A stretch of DNA of 64,000 nt from Ooceraea biroi (Eukaryota > Arthropoda > Insecta > Hymenoptera > Formicidae). Positions 25,823 to 37,929 of the stretch are shown here, piece by piece. Both the position numbers and the translations under genes were made by a program. The notes below the pieces were generated by a model. It made no database searches and was not told the DNA's origin. It saw only the letters and a list, made by a program, of their open reading frames with translations. Every line of letters begins with the position of its first letter. Positions within the stretch are counted from its first letter, which is position 1. The DNA is taken from contig NC_039507.1 in assembly GCF_003672135.1 (NCBI RefSeq), positions 3,735,624-3,799,623 on the forward strand. Reading direction: 5' to 3'.

Positions 25823-26029
25823 ATGTACCTAGAAGTACTTATTTTATCTAAATATTTTAAAGTTAACAGTGCTATTTTTTATCATGGTGAAAATGTTAAT
25901 AATGGACATTACACGAACATGTTGCGAGCTAAGGATACAAAATGGATTTCCGTAAATGATTTAAAAGTTGAGACATTGACATTTGTCATTGGCCTCGAAA
26001 TGCTAAGGGTGCATACATATTTTTTTTAG
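25823..26029 (+). pseudogene. Ubiquitin-specific-protease-like fragment in repeat DNA
   Basis: A 68-codon open frame contains VNSAIFYHGENVNNGHYTNM, then LRAKDTKWISVNDLK. This matches the C-terminal His box of USP-type deubiquitinases (H.G....GHY....R....W...ND). The Cys box and the rest of the catalytic domain are absent. It lies between two related repeat sequences (both contain 'acgccaagtacataaaa', at about 25692 and 26201), so it was probably carried by a mobile element. It is a fragment, not a working enzyme. Confidence 0.5.
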
Positions 26030-26166
26030 AAAAATAATAATCTATTAATAACAGTCAATCTGTTAATAATTAATAATAAAAATAATAATCTCTAAATAAT
26101 AATTTATTTTTTGAATATTGAAATTCTATGCTATCGAAATTTTAAAAATGTACAAAAAGGAGTGAG

Positions 26167-27106
26167 ATCCCTACAAAACCCTTTTTAAAAAAAGAAAAAG
26201 TATTTACGCCAAGTACATAAAACGTGTCGGACTTTGCAAAAACAGTGTAATTCAAAAAATCTTTCTAAAAAAAGAGTATTATACAAATTTATTTATTCAT
26301 TCAAAAATATACATGAAATCAATACAAGTAGCCAAGTTATCGTTGTTATTATTCGAAAGTGCACTGTTCACAAATGGATATGAAATCACTGCACTTTATC
26401 TAGTATTTCTTTAAAAATGGATTTTGTCAATGCAATATCCAATAATTATATACAACAACAGATTTATGCAAAATTAATCCAACAATTATATGAAACAAAA
26501 GTTTTATATCATAGTGAAGTAAAAAACTTGGCGTGCCCGGGTTGTATTACGATGCAATGCTCACCAATGTTTTACAGTATACAAATTATTTGCGTGAAGT
26601 AATGAAACGATTTACATACAATATTTGTAGAAATATAAATATATAAAAGCAACAATTAAAGAAGAAAGAGATGTTTTATATTTCCAAGGCAATTTTGAAA
26701 TTATAAATATATTTACAAGAATTCAATTAATGCAATCCGGGCACGCCAAATTTTTTACTTCACTATGATATAAAACTTTTGTTTTATATAATTGTTGGAT
26801 TAATTTTGCATAAATCTGTTGTATATAATTATTGGATATTGCATTGACAAAATCCATTTTTAAAGAAATACTAGATAAAGTCCATTGATTTCATATCCAT
26901 TTGTGAACAGTGCACTTTCGAATAATAACAACGATAACTTGGCTACTTGTATTGATTTCATGTATATTTTTGAATGAATAAATAAATTTGTATAATACTC
27001 TTTTTTAGAAAGAGTTTTTGAATTACACTGTTTTTGCAAAGTCCGACACGTTTTATGTACTTGGCGTAAATACTTTTTCTTTTTTTAAAAAGGGTTTTGT
27101 AGGGAT
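26167..27106. repeat. Large hairpin (inverted repeat arms about 380 bp)
   Basis: Arm 1 (about 26167-26549) reappears as its reverse complement at about 26728-27106 with a spacer of roughly 180 bp. For example, ACGCCAAGTACATAAAACGT in arm 1 corresponds to ACGTTTTATGTACTTGGCGT-like text in arm 2. The arms carry an open frame of 61 codons that I do not recognise. Transcription of ORC intron 1 would give a long double-stranded RNA. Confidence 0.85.
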
Positions 27107-27117
27107 TAAATTAAATC

Positions 27118-27232
27118 TATAAAAATGTAAAATATTTTTTCTTCCTGTTACATAAATTGATCAATTTCAGCATTTTTTTATGTAATAATGGAGAACTAAA
27201 AGTTTTTTTTATACATCAAGATTTAAAGTTTA
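27118..27232 (-). repeat. Outer inverted repeat, right copy
   Basis: Reverse-complement partner of 24282-24392. It ends about 130 bp before ORC exon 2. Confidence 0.6.
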
Positions 27233-27835
27233 TTATTTCCATTTAAATGTAACATTTATTTAGAAACGTTCATGAAACAGAAATTTTTCTGGTATAAATG
27301 GGATGTTTTTTGACAAAAGAGATTCGATGAAAAAAAATAAATTATTTACGTATATCAACAGAGTCTATTGCTGATCTATTGCCTATTATCGAGTTTTATA
27401 TGGGCTGCATTGACACAGGAATGAACATAGACTGCCTTATGTTAATCTGTTGTGCATCGCTTGGTATGCTGAAAACGATATCGTTTCGCATTTATGCAAA
27501 CAATTTAACTGATAATTATGGCTCCGCTTTAAAGGATTATTTGACAATCGAAAATGGGAATCAACGCGCCATCATGCGAAGACATGCTTTTATGGAGAGA
27601 TTTCTCTGTTATTTCTTAATGTCTTTCAATTACATTAGTTGTGTGATACTTGCAGTACTTTCTCTTGTGGATAATGGCGAAAATAAACAGATTAATGCAA
27701 CGAACGAGAATTTGCGAGAATATCTAATACCATCAAGATGCGCCATAGAATACCTTGAGCCTCCGGACAGCATGTATAAGATTATTTGTCTTATCCAAGC
27801 TATTGCAATAATATTAACATCTAATACTAATATTG

Positions 27836-28544
27836 GTAATATCTGTTTGTCTTTTCATATTTTCGTGCATATCTTGTCTTACATAATGAGATGCGAACTT
27901 TGAAGATGTAGCAATGTACAGTCAATGGCACAAGCGCATATACGCTATATTTTTCCAGAACACAAAATAACGTTAAACGAATATTAAATGACGTTTTTTA
28001 ACTGTTCTCAGGTTGATGTCAATATCTTTTTTAATTAATTTTTTTAATTTTTAATAATTTCTGAGCCCGTCACAATGTACATGTAAGGTTTTTTTTCAAA
28101 AATTGCGACCATCTTGTTCTCTGATTTCGATATTGTAGATCGCGTCTGTTCTCTCTCAGGCAAGTTGTCAACATCTTTGGTCCCTTTATATTATTGCACT
28201 TCCTTATGCACTGCTTTAACTTTCCTATGTACTGGGCAGCGGTTGCAAGCGATAATTTGAGGTCTTTCGGAAAGCAAAAAACACTCGAATCTATACGTAT
28301 ACGAACTAACATACGTAGCACTTATTTTGTCTATTTACGACTATCGTGTAAACATTAACAAAACTGAGACTTAGCTCTCTTAAAATTATTAAATAAATTA
28401 CTAAAATTTAAAAAACTTTTAAAACGTTCTAACTTAATGTATATTAACAATCTTGCCGCATGAAAATGTTGCATGCTAAATAAATGCAACTGTCGAAATT
28501 ATTACGTACCTACACGCTCTTATGCTATTGATTGTACGTCTACA
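27836..28544. other. No gene seen after the truncated ORC
   Basis: Open frames have no recognisable domain. The third and fourth receptor exons expected here are absent. Confidence 0.5.
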
Positions 28545-29008
28545 TATATACGGGTGCCTCAGAAAGAATGGGACAATGCTCGTGTGCAGATAGAGCGGAC
28601 TGAACTGAGTCGAAAAGTCCTGTACCATTTTGCAATTTTCGCAATAGTTAACGAGTTATTAATTATTAAAAATCGCTGTATTAGTCCGGCCTACCGCCGA
28701 ATGCAAGCGCGCGGCGAGATGCGACCGCCTAGCGATCGAGTGCCTAGCGATCGCAGTGGCAATAGCTAGACAGGCCACTTGTAATAAACAACACCCCGCG
28801 CGCCTAGCAACCTCGATCGCTAGGCGGTCGCATCTCGCCGCGCACTTGCATTCGGCGGTAGGCCGGAATAATACAGTAATTTTTAATAATTAATAACTCG
28901 TTAACTATTGCGAAAATTGTAAAATGGTACAAAACTTTTCGACTCAGTTCAGTCCGCTCTATCTGCACACGAGCATTGTCCCATTCTTTCTGAGACACCC
29001 TGTATATA
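28545..29008. mobile_element. Foldback MITE
   Basis: Near-perfect palindrome of about 460 bp with arms of roughly 200 bp and a short centre (28745-28812). Ends read GGGTGCCTCAGAAAGAATGG and CCATTCTTTCTGAGACACCC, flanked by TATATA on both sides. The same text is therefore open on both strands, which explains matching frames on each. No transposase. Confidence 0.8.
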
Positions 29009-29506
29009 GTTTTTTATAAATTATATAAATTTTGTTAATTTTGTTTTTATAATCAAAATTAATAGAATGTGGAAGTTCTCAATGGTTCACGTTAATATTC
29101 TACCATAAATTATTTTTTTATAGATGGTAGAATGTATGAAAAGTTTTGCTATTTATATGAATAAAATGAAAATGCAAGTGCATGAGAAAGTAAATTGCAT
29201 GTGAATTACATTTTAATATTATAAAATCTTAATATTATAGAATCTATCTGATAACTTTTTCCGTAAATCTTTGCGAACTTCTACATCTTAAAAATGAAAT
29301 ATTATACACAAAAATGTAGCATATATCACAAAAGGCTACACATTTATATTTTTTAAAATTATTTAACTCTCCGTCGTCCAACTGTACACTTGAGTGACAC
29401 GCTGAAACTACTATGAATACAAAATGATTACACATGAAAAATTCAAAGTTTATAAAGTATTTGACATAGTATGCTGATACATAAAAAACAAATTGATATG
29501 TATATA

Positions 29507-30412
29507 CAGTCTGTTTGATAAGAGCATGTACGGAGAAACTTTTTCCTAGAAACCGTTAGAGGGGGGATTTGAACGCGAGCAGATAGCGGAACCCTTCTCC
29601 CAAAATGCTTTGTATAGAAAGCCTTAGTTATCGTTTGACCTTGGTCACAGAAGGACATATTTAATCATGAGTGCCGCGTACGCATCACGTTACGAAGCCG
29701 TGTTTCTATATTTGCATCCGAAAGGACCAAAAATGTCCTACGGAGCGGCTGCTAAGTACATGAAAAAATCTAAGACATTTGTAAGTAAGTGAGTAAAACG
29801 CTATTCCGACGTGAAAAACGTTGATGACCTGCCGGATCGTGGCTCTGTGCAAAAAAACGACGAAAAAGGAGGACAGAATGATTTTACGGATGTTTGAGAA
29901 GAATCCTCGTTTATCATTGCGTGGCGGGCAAACGGTTTTACATAAAAAGGGTCTAAATATATCATGTGATACTATAAGAAGACGTTTACTGGCTCATGAA
30001 GTGAAATTTCGAAGCGCAATGAAGAAACCGTTGCTGTCCGAAAAACACGTCGAAAAAAGACTTGCTTGGGCAAAAGAAAATTTGGACCGCTATTGGGACA
30101 ACATAATTTTTTCAGATGAAGCTTCTTTTTGGGCAAAGTCTTCTATCAGACGTGCCTGGTCTACCCATGCCAATAGACTCATCGAGCGGACCGTTAAACA
30201 TCCGGTGAAGGTGCACGTCTGGCGTACTAATAAAATTAGTAGAAAATATGCCTCGGAGATGCCAGGCAATTATTGATAATGGAGGCGACTGGACAACTTA
30301 TTAATAATAAAGCATCACAGTCTATATCATGCATAATGTGTGTATTTTTTTTCAATTTATTATCCCAAGTCGTTTTCGAGTTTCGCCGTACACGCTCTTG
30401 TCAAACAGACTG
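29507..30412 (+). mobile_element. Tc1/mariner element, internally deleted
   Basis: Ends CAGTCTGTTTGATAAGAGCA and the inverted TGCTCTTGTCAAACAGACTG-like right end (about 30 bp), with TA on both sides (29505-29506, 30413-30414). At about 0.9 kb it is shorter than a full Tc1-like element. Confidence 0.85.
29670..30304 (+). pseudogene. Tc1-like transposase, broken
   Basis: Starts MSAAYASRYEAVFLYLHPKG (29670). It has a stop after KTFVSK, then frameshifts, then a helix-turn-helix segment (LRMFEKNPRLSLRGGQTVLH) and the first catalytic Asp in IIFSDEASFW. After KVHVW the rest of the catalytic core is deleted. The end of the protein follows in another frame as RRCQAIIDNGGDWTTY and a stop. At least one stop, two frame changes and a deletion make it inactive. 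Confidence 0.8.
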
Positions 30413-31114
30413 TATATATGATTTTAATAAAATTTCTGATCATGATTGCAATTCACAATTATTTCTTTATGTGCACATAATCTTTTTAATATAACAATAT
30501 AAATATATTTATTGTTATATCAAGCATATAATTTTATTGTTTTTTTTAAAGCATAAAAGAATATTTTGTAATAAGATTTTTAAAATCACACGACGTAAAA
30601 TTTATTTAGGAGATGTTATACTTAATAAATTTATTTAAGTTATGTCTTGCATTTTTCTAAGTCAAAAGAAAAAACAGTGTTTTTAGTATAAAGGTTTGTC
30701 TATGATTTGTTACCTTTTATCCATTTGAGCAAATGTTTCACTTTTCGGTAAATAAATTTTTTCTACGATTCTCGGATGCCAATCTTCATAAAAAAACGAA
30801 CATAGCGAATATAGCGTAAAAACTTTCTTGTGGAAAAAGGTCTCACAACTTTATAGATAGGAGTTTTAATGAGGTGGGGAGATGTTATATGGGAGACTAA
30901 CATGTGCTTTATCATCAAGCTATTGAACCGATGACAGACCTTAGAACTAAAATTTGTCACGAATTAGCATGAGTCATGAAGATCGCAATTGCACAAATAG
31001 TTGATAAAGGCTGAGGAAAACACTAGGGTGCATAGCGAAATAAACTGCAATCAATAATGCACGTAAATAAGGCGCATTGGCTCCTGCCTACACTCGATCA
31101 CCCTATAACCCTTA

Positions 31115-33995
31115 ATGCAACATGCAAAGATGGACTCATGCAAAACATGGAATAAAGAAATGACTCGTGAATTTTTTCCATATAAGCGAATAATGTGGCC
31201 TGTCGGTTCATGGCCAGTGGATTCTAGTAAAAACTTCGCGAAACTTCGCGCATTGTTTGTTACAGTCACACTGGTAAAACATCGAAATATTGCCTATAGT
31301 TCAGTAACATGTAATATATACTAACATGTGAAGTAAGATATCTCAATGCAATTTGTTGGTATCAAAGTTATTACATATATCGCAGTTATCGCGGGTTATC
31401 GTTAAAAAAAGTTTTTTTATTTAAAATGCGTAATAACAAATAAACATGCAAATATAAAGTGTTATGTAGAAATTAATATATAACATATTACATGATGCTT
31501 GCCAGTTTAGCATTTAGCATATTTTAAATGTCAACTATAAGGATAATATAATCAGAGTTGGGAAGTAACGCGTTACTTGTAACGTCGTTACAGTTACCGT
31601 TACTATTTTTCGGTAACGATCGTTACTTTTTGCTGTCTGTAACGATAACGATAACGTAGTTACATTTTTACAGTAACGGTAACGAATTTAACCGTTACTT
31701 TTATCGTTATTTTAATTTTTATCTCTACTCAATAAATCAGCAGAATGAACGCACAGATTCCACTCAGGCAACAGCTCTTTACTTTCAGTTCTTTTCATTA
31801 GTTACTAATTAAGTTCTTTTTATTACTTATTAATTTTAGTGTTATCATTTTAAGTAAAACAATGTGCAATTATAAGTGCAAGAGTTTCGCAAAACCAATT
31901 TATTATTATTAAAATAATATATATACATATATGTATATATGAATAAAATGTTAACATATATACACAGGCGAAACATTTGTGTTAAATTTAACAGATATCA
32001 CATGTCCCAAACGGTCCACATACATTTTTGTGTTAATTTAACATAATAAGGATATGTTAAATGGTGACACTAATATTATGTTAATATTTTAACCCAAAAT
32101 GAATGCAAACTGCGAAGTAATTTGAAATAAATTTTGTGTAAAATCAACATATTTTTAATGATAAAATTAACTCGAAAAAAAAGTTATTTTTACATACATC
32201 TTTACTCTCAACATAGTTTTCTGTAAATTTTAACAGATAAAACTTGTCACTAATAATACGAAACATATCTATTGTGTAAAATAAAAACTAGGTGCACAAT
32301 GTGTAATTTTTACACTTTTTTTAGTTGTTTTAAAAATTTAACACTTGACTTGAATTAACACAACAGCAACATGTTAACTTAACACATGAATGTGTTAAAT
32401 ATTTAACACAACAATGTTAACCGGCATATTTTTTAACAAGAAAACACAAATTTTCCAACTGTGTAAAAATAAAAATAATTACATTTTTTAATCAAGTACA
32501 TATTTTATTTAAATATTTTATAAAAAAGTAACGAATCGTTATTTTTTTAAGTAACGGTAACGGTAACGAGTTACTTTTTAAAATTGGTAACGAGTAACGA
32601 TAACGCGTTACTTTTTACGAAAAATAACGGTAACGCGTTACTTTTTTTAAGTAACGTTCCCAACACTGAATATAATTAATATATCTTTTGCAACCGTCAT
32701 TCACTCGTACATATACATATAATTACAATTTTCTTTCCAAGAAAACACACAAGTCTTAAATATATATTTTATCTTTGTTTTATCTCGACAGGCACTCATG
32801 GTAGCGTATTTAAGCATGGAAATTGGTTACCACGACGGTGCTAATTTGAATCTAATCATTGACCATTTCACATTGATAACAATTGGCACTCTGACCATTA
32901 TAAAAATATCAATAATACGTTTGCATCGTGATGATTTATCGAAGTACATGTGTAACGCAGCCAGTGACTGGATATACGTTGCACAGCGAGATCATCGAGA
33001 AGTCATGCTTCGTTACGCTAATCTGGGGAGATTTGTCTTTTTCTCTCAGATGTGTTCTTCATATATTGTTATTATTCCATTAATAGCTGAATCACTTTTA
33101 TCATTTGTGACAATGTCTTCTTTGCAGAATATTACATTGAGCATGTCCGTGGAGGAGATGCGAGTCATAAAATTGCCTCACGATATGATCTGTCCGTTTA
33201 ATGCACAGGTCGCGTGCTTCGGCATATGCATCGTTCAAGCTGTTCAACTGATCAGTCTAGCCACAGGGAACTGTGGAAGTGATGTGTTTCTATTCGGCAT
33301 TTGCATGCACCTTTGTGGTCAACTGGAAATACTTGGTCTACAACTATCACGGTTCCACGAAGGAAAGGGAAACGATTCTTGGGGCAAGACTAAACTAGTC
33401 GCATTGATCGAAAGGCACTGTTTGCTTTTGAATTTAGCTAAGGACATTGTGGACACACTTGATATCATCTTGAGTGCTCAACTAATCTTCCAAGCTTCGC
33501 TCATATGTATAATAGGTGAAAATTAAAATACTGATAATTTAAAAAAGAATAAAAGTAATAAATTTCATTAATAAATTAATATTGATGAAATTAATATTGA
33601 TTTAATCGTTATACAAGAAATAAATTGTTGACTATTAAATATGCTTTTTAGGATTGCAGTTTATTGTGTCATTGGCAATCTCTGATTTTTTCCTCGTTGT
33701 AAGAAGTATACTCTCTTTCGGTATATTAATGATTCAGTTATTTTTATACACTTATGTAGGAGAAATATTATCATTAAGAACACAAGCAATTTCTACCGCG
33801 ATTTATTTGAGTAAATGGTATGATTTACCTATAAATATTACTCGAGATATATGTTTTATAATGTTTCGTGCTACTTATCCCGTTTACATAAGAGTAGGTA
33901 AATTTTATAATATGGATCTTAATACTTTCAAAACTATTCTGAAAGCTTCGGCTTCTTACTTTTCTGTATTACGAATTATGTTTACACAATATTAA
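31115..33995 (+). CDS. Odorant receptor, three exons (ORB, twin of ORA)
   Basis: Exons 31115-31273, 32792-33515 and 33652-33995 encode a 408-aa receptor whose sequence is identical to ORA over all exons. Splice sites, intron lengths and the intronic hAT MITE are the same. Expected to be a ligand-binding subunit of an Orco channel. Because coding, intronic and flanking DNA are equally similar, the copy is very recent, or recently converted, or a duplicated haplotype in the assembly. Confidence 0.88.
31553..32668. mobile_element. Non-autonomous hAT element in ORB intron 1
   Basis: Same element, position and AATATAAT target duplication as in ORA intron 1, so it was inserted before the block was copied. 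Confidence 0.88.
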
Positions 33996-34402
33996 TATAA
34001 AACATTATTTGTTAGAAAGACATAAACATATTTAAAATATGAAATATGTACATAAATATATTTGATAAAATAGGAGATATATATTTAAGTTTGGCTTTTT
34101 ATTTTTCTGGAAAATTTATAAAATAAAAAAAGAAGATGATCACTTACGTCATACATATAAGTTTTGAACAGATAAAATACGTAATATTCATATCAGAAAT
34201 TTAGTATCTAACTAAACATTCAAAGTACAACGTCGCGAAACATGTAGGTAAATATTTTCTCGAACAGTTCGTATATAGTAGAAAGATATAGTCTTTTTGA
34301 CGTACAATTTGGAAGACACTTTTATCTAAATTCATATTCAATGACAATTTGGTATAAAAGCATAATTCCTCCACTTCGTAATAATGTTAAGAGCATAAAG
34401 GT

Positions 34403-34445
34403 TGACTGATAGATGGGTATACATTCAAACTGAATAAAAAATGAG
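34403..34445 (+). promoter_or_regulatory. Putative OR core promoter block, ORD
   Basis: GACTGATAGATGG, GTATACAT (34417) and GAATAAAAAATGA (34432), 106 and 91 bp before the start codon. Confidence 0.5.
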
Positions 34446-34522
34446 TCGGAATGCCTGGGTTATGCCGATGCAGCGAACATGTAATGCTTATTGGTATCAG
34501 TTACGGTTATTACTTCAATTCG

Positions 34523-37110
34523 ATGGCAGGTGAACGATGGAAGAGCGATATCGCATACGCGATGACTCCCTTTAAATTCTTGACATGGCCTATCGGTATT
34601 TGGCCACTGCAAGTTTATAACATTTATTCGCTCATACGGTGCGGTTTGGCCACTTGTTGCATGGTATGCATCTTTTGAATTTGATCTCGAACATCATTGT
34701 CCTGTCATACGATTGTTTCCGGACTTAGGTAGAACATTGATGTCACGACACGTTTTAAATGGGATTTTGATATTACGATTACAGCACCAAGTATTTAAAT
34801 TTGGAAGGAAAGTATCCTTATTGACGACAATAGTGATATATTTTCTTTTTAGAAGTGACAACACATCGATTGAGACAAAAAGAGCATATGAAATCATATG
34901 CAATTGTAACTGTCAGAGAGATATTGATAAACAAACACTTGTTAATTTCTTTAAGATTTAATTTCTTACCCTTTGAGTTTATTTTTTGTTCACTTAATAA
35001 TAGACTATTTCTGGAAATCTGTAGAAGTAGCGCTTATTCTATATTTATAATTAATACAAATCTTTTTATTAATGTAATCTTTTCTAGCATATGAGAAACA
35101 ATAGTAAGCGATATGTATTAACACAATATATAAATTATTAGTATTTATTTTACTGATTTTCTTAAATTTATTATAATTGTATATTAATTTTATATTTTTT
35201 TGTACATACCATTTTATATTAGCTTTATATTTGTACAGTACAAAATGTGCTATATAGAATTTTAATTATTTATTATATAAATAATTAAATATTTAAATAT
35301 TAATTTTACAGTTACATTATTTAAATAATACTGAATTAAATTATAAAGCATGTAATTTTTAATAATTTACATGCTTTAGTTTGAAAAAATCTAATATTTT
35401 CTGTATTATCTGTATAAAAGATGCTAAGATATAAAATTGCTATTCGCGCATGCAACGTTCCAGCAATTATTATCTATTACATCATTAGATAACAACCTTT
35501 GCGAAAGAAATCTGTCAATTTGGAATTGGGACATATCTTTTTTAGACGCAAAATGCTGTCTGTTTGAGTAAGAAAATATACCATTTGCACATATCAACAG
35601 AGCATAATAGTGATCTTGCCTTCCATGGAGTTTTACTTGGGCTGTACTGATGCAGAACAAAATATAGACAGCCTCATGTTGATTTGTTGCGGAATTCTCG
35701 GTGTGCTAAAAACAATATGGTTTCGCATTTATGCGGATAATTTAACTATCAATTACGGTTCAGCTGTCAATGATTATGTGACAATTGTAAATGTAAAACA
35801 TCGTTCCATCATGCGAAGACACGCCTTCATGGGAAGAATTCTCTCCTGTTTCATGGTTTGCTTCTCTTACGTTGCTGTGCTTATATATTCATTTATCCCT
35901 CTTCTGGGTGATGAACAAGATAATGTAGTCAACGAAACAAACGAGGAGGCTGTACTAGAGTATCCGATACCATCAAGATGTGCTTTACAGTACCTGAATG
36001 CGCCAATGAGCATGTATCAAATTTACTGTTTCATCGAATTCATAGTGTTACTAATTACATGCACCTGTAATCATGGTAACAATTATTTCTTCTTTAATAT
36101 ATTCTATTATCTTTTTCTTTTGTATTATGCGATAAGCAGAATTCTGAAATTATTTTTTATGCATCAGAATTAATTTTATTAATGCAATATATTTGTATAA
36201 TATAAACAATTTTTACATATTGCACAATAATAACATAGATAGAAGGATAAAAATATACTTATGAAAGAATAAAATAAATATGTGTATGATAAAATCAAAG
36301 ATATATTAAATATATGTAATATGTAATGTGATATGTAATTCGACAAGTAGAATGTATGTAAAATAGTTATTGTTTGATAGGTAATACGTACCCTTTAATT
36401 ACTTAATTACTTTAAACAGTGAAATAATTAAATCATGTTTTAGTATATTTCCTTTCTGTATAGGTAATGACTCTTTATTTCTCAACATTACATTACATGT
36501 TTGCGGCCAAGTGAAAATTCTAAAGGCCAATTTTATGGATTTTACTGTAACAAATTTGCAAGTGTATGATCATTTCAACGCACTAATTCAAAGGCATAAT
36601 TATCTAATACAATTAGCCAAGAAACTTGCCGATACAATAAGTTTCATTTTGATAACGCAGTTATTTATCAGCAGTATACTTTTATGTATAATGGGTAAAT
36701 ATTGTCATTGATAACAATTATAGATACGTGCTATGTAAAGTCTACATTAATCACAAAAGTGTTTTTCAGGCTTTCAATTTATCTTAGCATTAAAACTCAA
36801 TGATGCTGTTGTTATGGGAAAGAGTCTTACTGTACTATGTACATTTTTGACACAACTATCGGTGTACAGCTACGTTGGGGATTATTTAAAATCTCAGATG
36901 GAAGAAGTTGGACTTTTCAGTTATCAAAATACGTGGTATAATCTTCCCGAAAAGATAATGAAAAATTTAATTTTTATCATTATGCGAGCACATTATCCCG
37001 TAAAATTACAAGCAGGAAGTTTTATTGTAGTAAACTTAGCAACTTATATGAGTATTCTGAGAACTTCTATCTCGTATCTGTCTGTGCTCCGTATAATGGT
37101 AGAAACGTAA
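34523..37110 (+). CDS. Odorant receptor, four exons (ORD)
   Basis: 395-aa receptor; exons 34523-34663, 35601-36075, 36464-36694, 36770-37110, the same exon lengths as OR1 (141/475/231/341) and all GT/AG. Marks: AYAMTPFKFLTWPIGIWPLQ, FRIYADNL, MRRHAFMGR, HVCGQVKILKANF, and C-terminal TYMSILRTSISYLSVLR. No lesion seen. Its first exon and upstream region are close to those of ORC, while exon 2 has diverged more, which fits a tandem pair in which ORC decayed. Confidence 0.9.
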
Positions 37111-37929
37111 GTTAACTTATAATTATAATACGTAAACCGAAAAAGGTTTACAAATTACATATGCACAATTTCAAGTTATGTTTAATAAGACAAAAATCTG
37201 TAGAAGCAAGAAATATTTAATATTACTGGTTTAATTGAGAGATTTATTATAATAAAATTATAATAACGTATAGTCGTCTCTTGTGTTAAGTCAATAATGT
37301 CTTCTTATGCATTACCGAAAATATACAGGATGTCTCGCGTAAGTTATCCAATCGCTCTCCTGCAGGTAGATCTCCGCTAAGTTGAACTAAAAAGTCTTAA
37401 ACCATTTTGCAATTAACCATGCAAAATTTCGAGTTATTAATGAAAGAAGATTAGTGAATCAGTACAAATGAGAACGCGGCTCGTGTAGTGAGGCTGTCGG
37501 TAGGAGGGCCGCGCGCTCGTTGTTGGTTACGGCGCAGTGAGGCAGCGGCGCCAGAAAGCGTGCTTTGTAGCATGCGGTGGGGAAGGAGTGAAAATGGTCT
37601 CGCGAATCGTCGCATGCTTTCTGGCCTCACCCACTCCACTCACATCAGTGACACAAGATTTTGCTATAATACATTTTTTTTCATCATTTTGCATTATTCT
37701 ATTTAGCTGATTTCAATAGAGAACGTTTTCTTTGCTACTATGCCCATGTACTCATGATTATGTGGGGAAAGATATCGCAACTGTGTATAGACAAGCTTTT
37801 CACGTTTATCTTACGACCGTTCGAAGGGTTCCGAATGAATTAATAAAATATGAGTGTGATAGAAGTAATATGCTTCATCCATCATGTTTATCGGTTGACA
37901 ATACTTCATTATAATTTTCATAAATCGCC
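37111..37929. other. Intergenic with transposon-like debris
   Basis: 37326-37450 starts 'acaggatgtctcgcgtaag' and contains 'accattttgcaatt..gagttattaa', resembling one arm of the 28.5-kb foldback family; its partner end was not found. A GC-richer patch follows (37480-37640). 37821-37860 has GAAGGGTTCC..AATAAAATATGAGTG, the same block as upstream of ORE, now in front of a relic. Confidence 0.4.

Larger units (their letters stand above)
23948..27835 (+). pseudogene. Odorant receptor lacking its 3' exons (ORC)
   Basis: Exon 1 (23948-24088) encodes MAGERWKSDITYAMTPFKFL and the TWPIGIW block. Exon 2 (27364-27835) encodes FYMGCIDTGMNIDCLMLICC through SRCAIEYLEPPDSMYK. Two bases have been gained near the start of exon 2; the frame survives only if the acceptor is the second AG (27362-27363) of CAGAG. 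Intron 1 has grown to 3.3 kb through repeat insertion. After the exon-2 donor no CGQVKIL exon or C-terminal exon exists before the duplicated ORB block at 30511, so about half the receptor is missing. It is most similar to ORD. Confidence 0.8.
30511..34320 (+). repeat. Duplicated block, copy 2 (contains ORB)
   Basis: Partner of 20029-23838. The left edge abuts sequence after the Tc1 element. At the right edge the match drops from near identity to the lower similarity seen between the ORC and ORD first exons. Confidence 0.9.

Noticed and set aside
26417..26602. 61-codon frame in the hairpin arm
   Set aside because: Could be transposon coding sequence, but I recognise no family and the opposite arm breaks it.
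28473..28998. Matching open frames on both strands
   Set aside because: Explained by the foldback MITE: the same palindromic text is read from each side.
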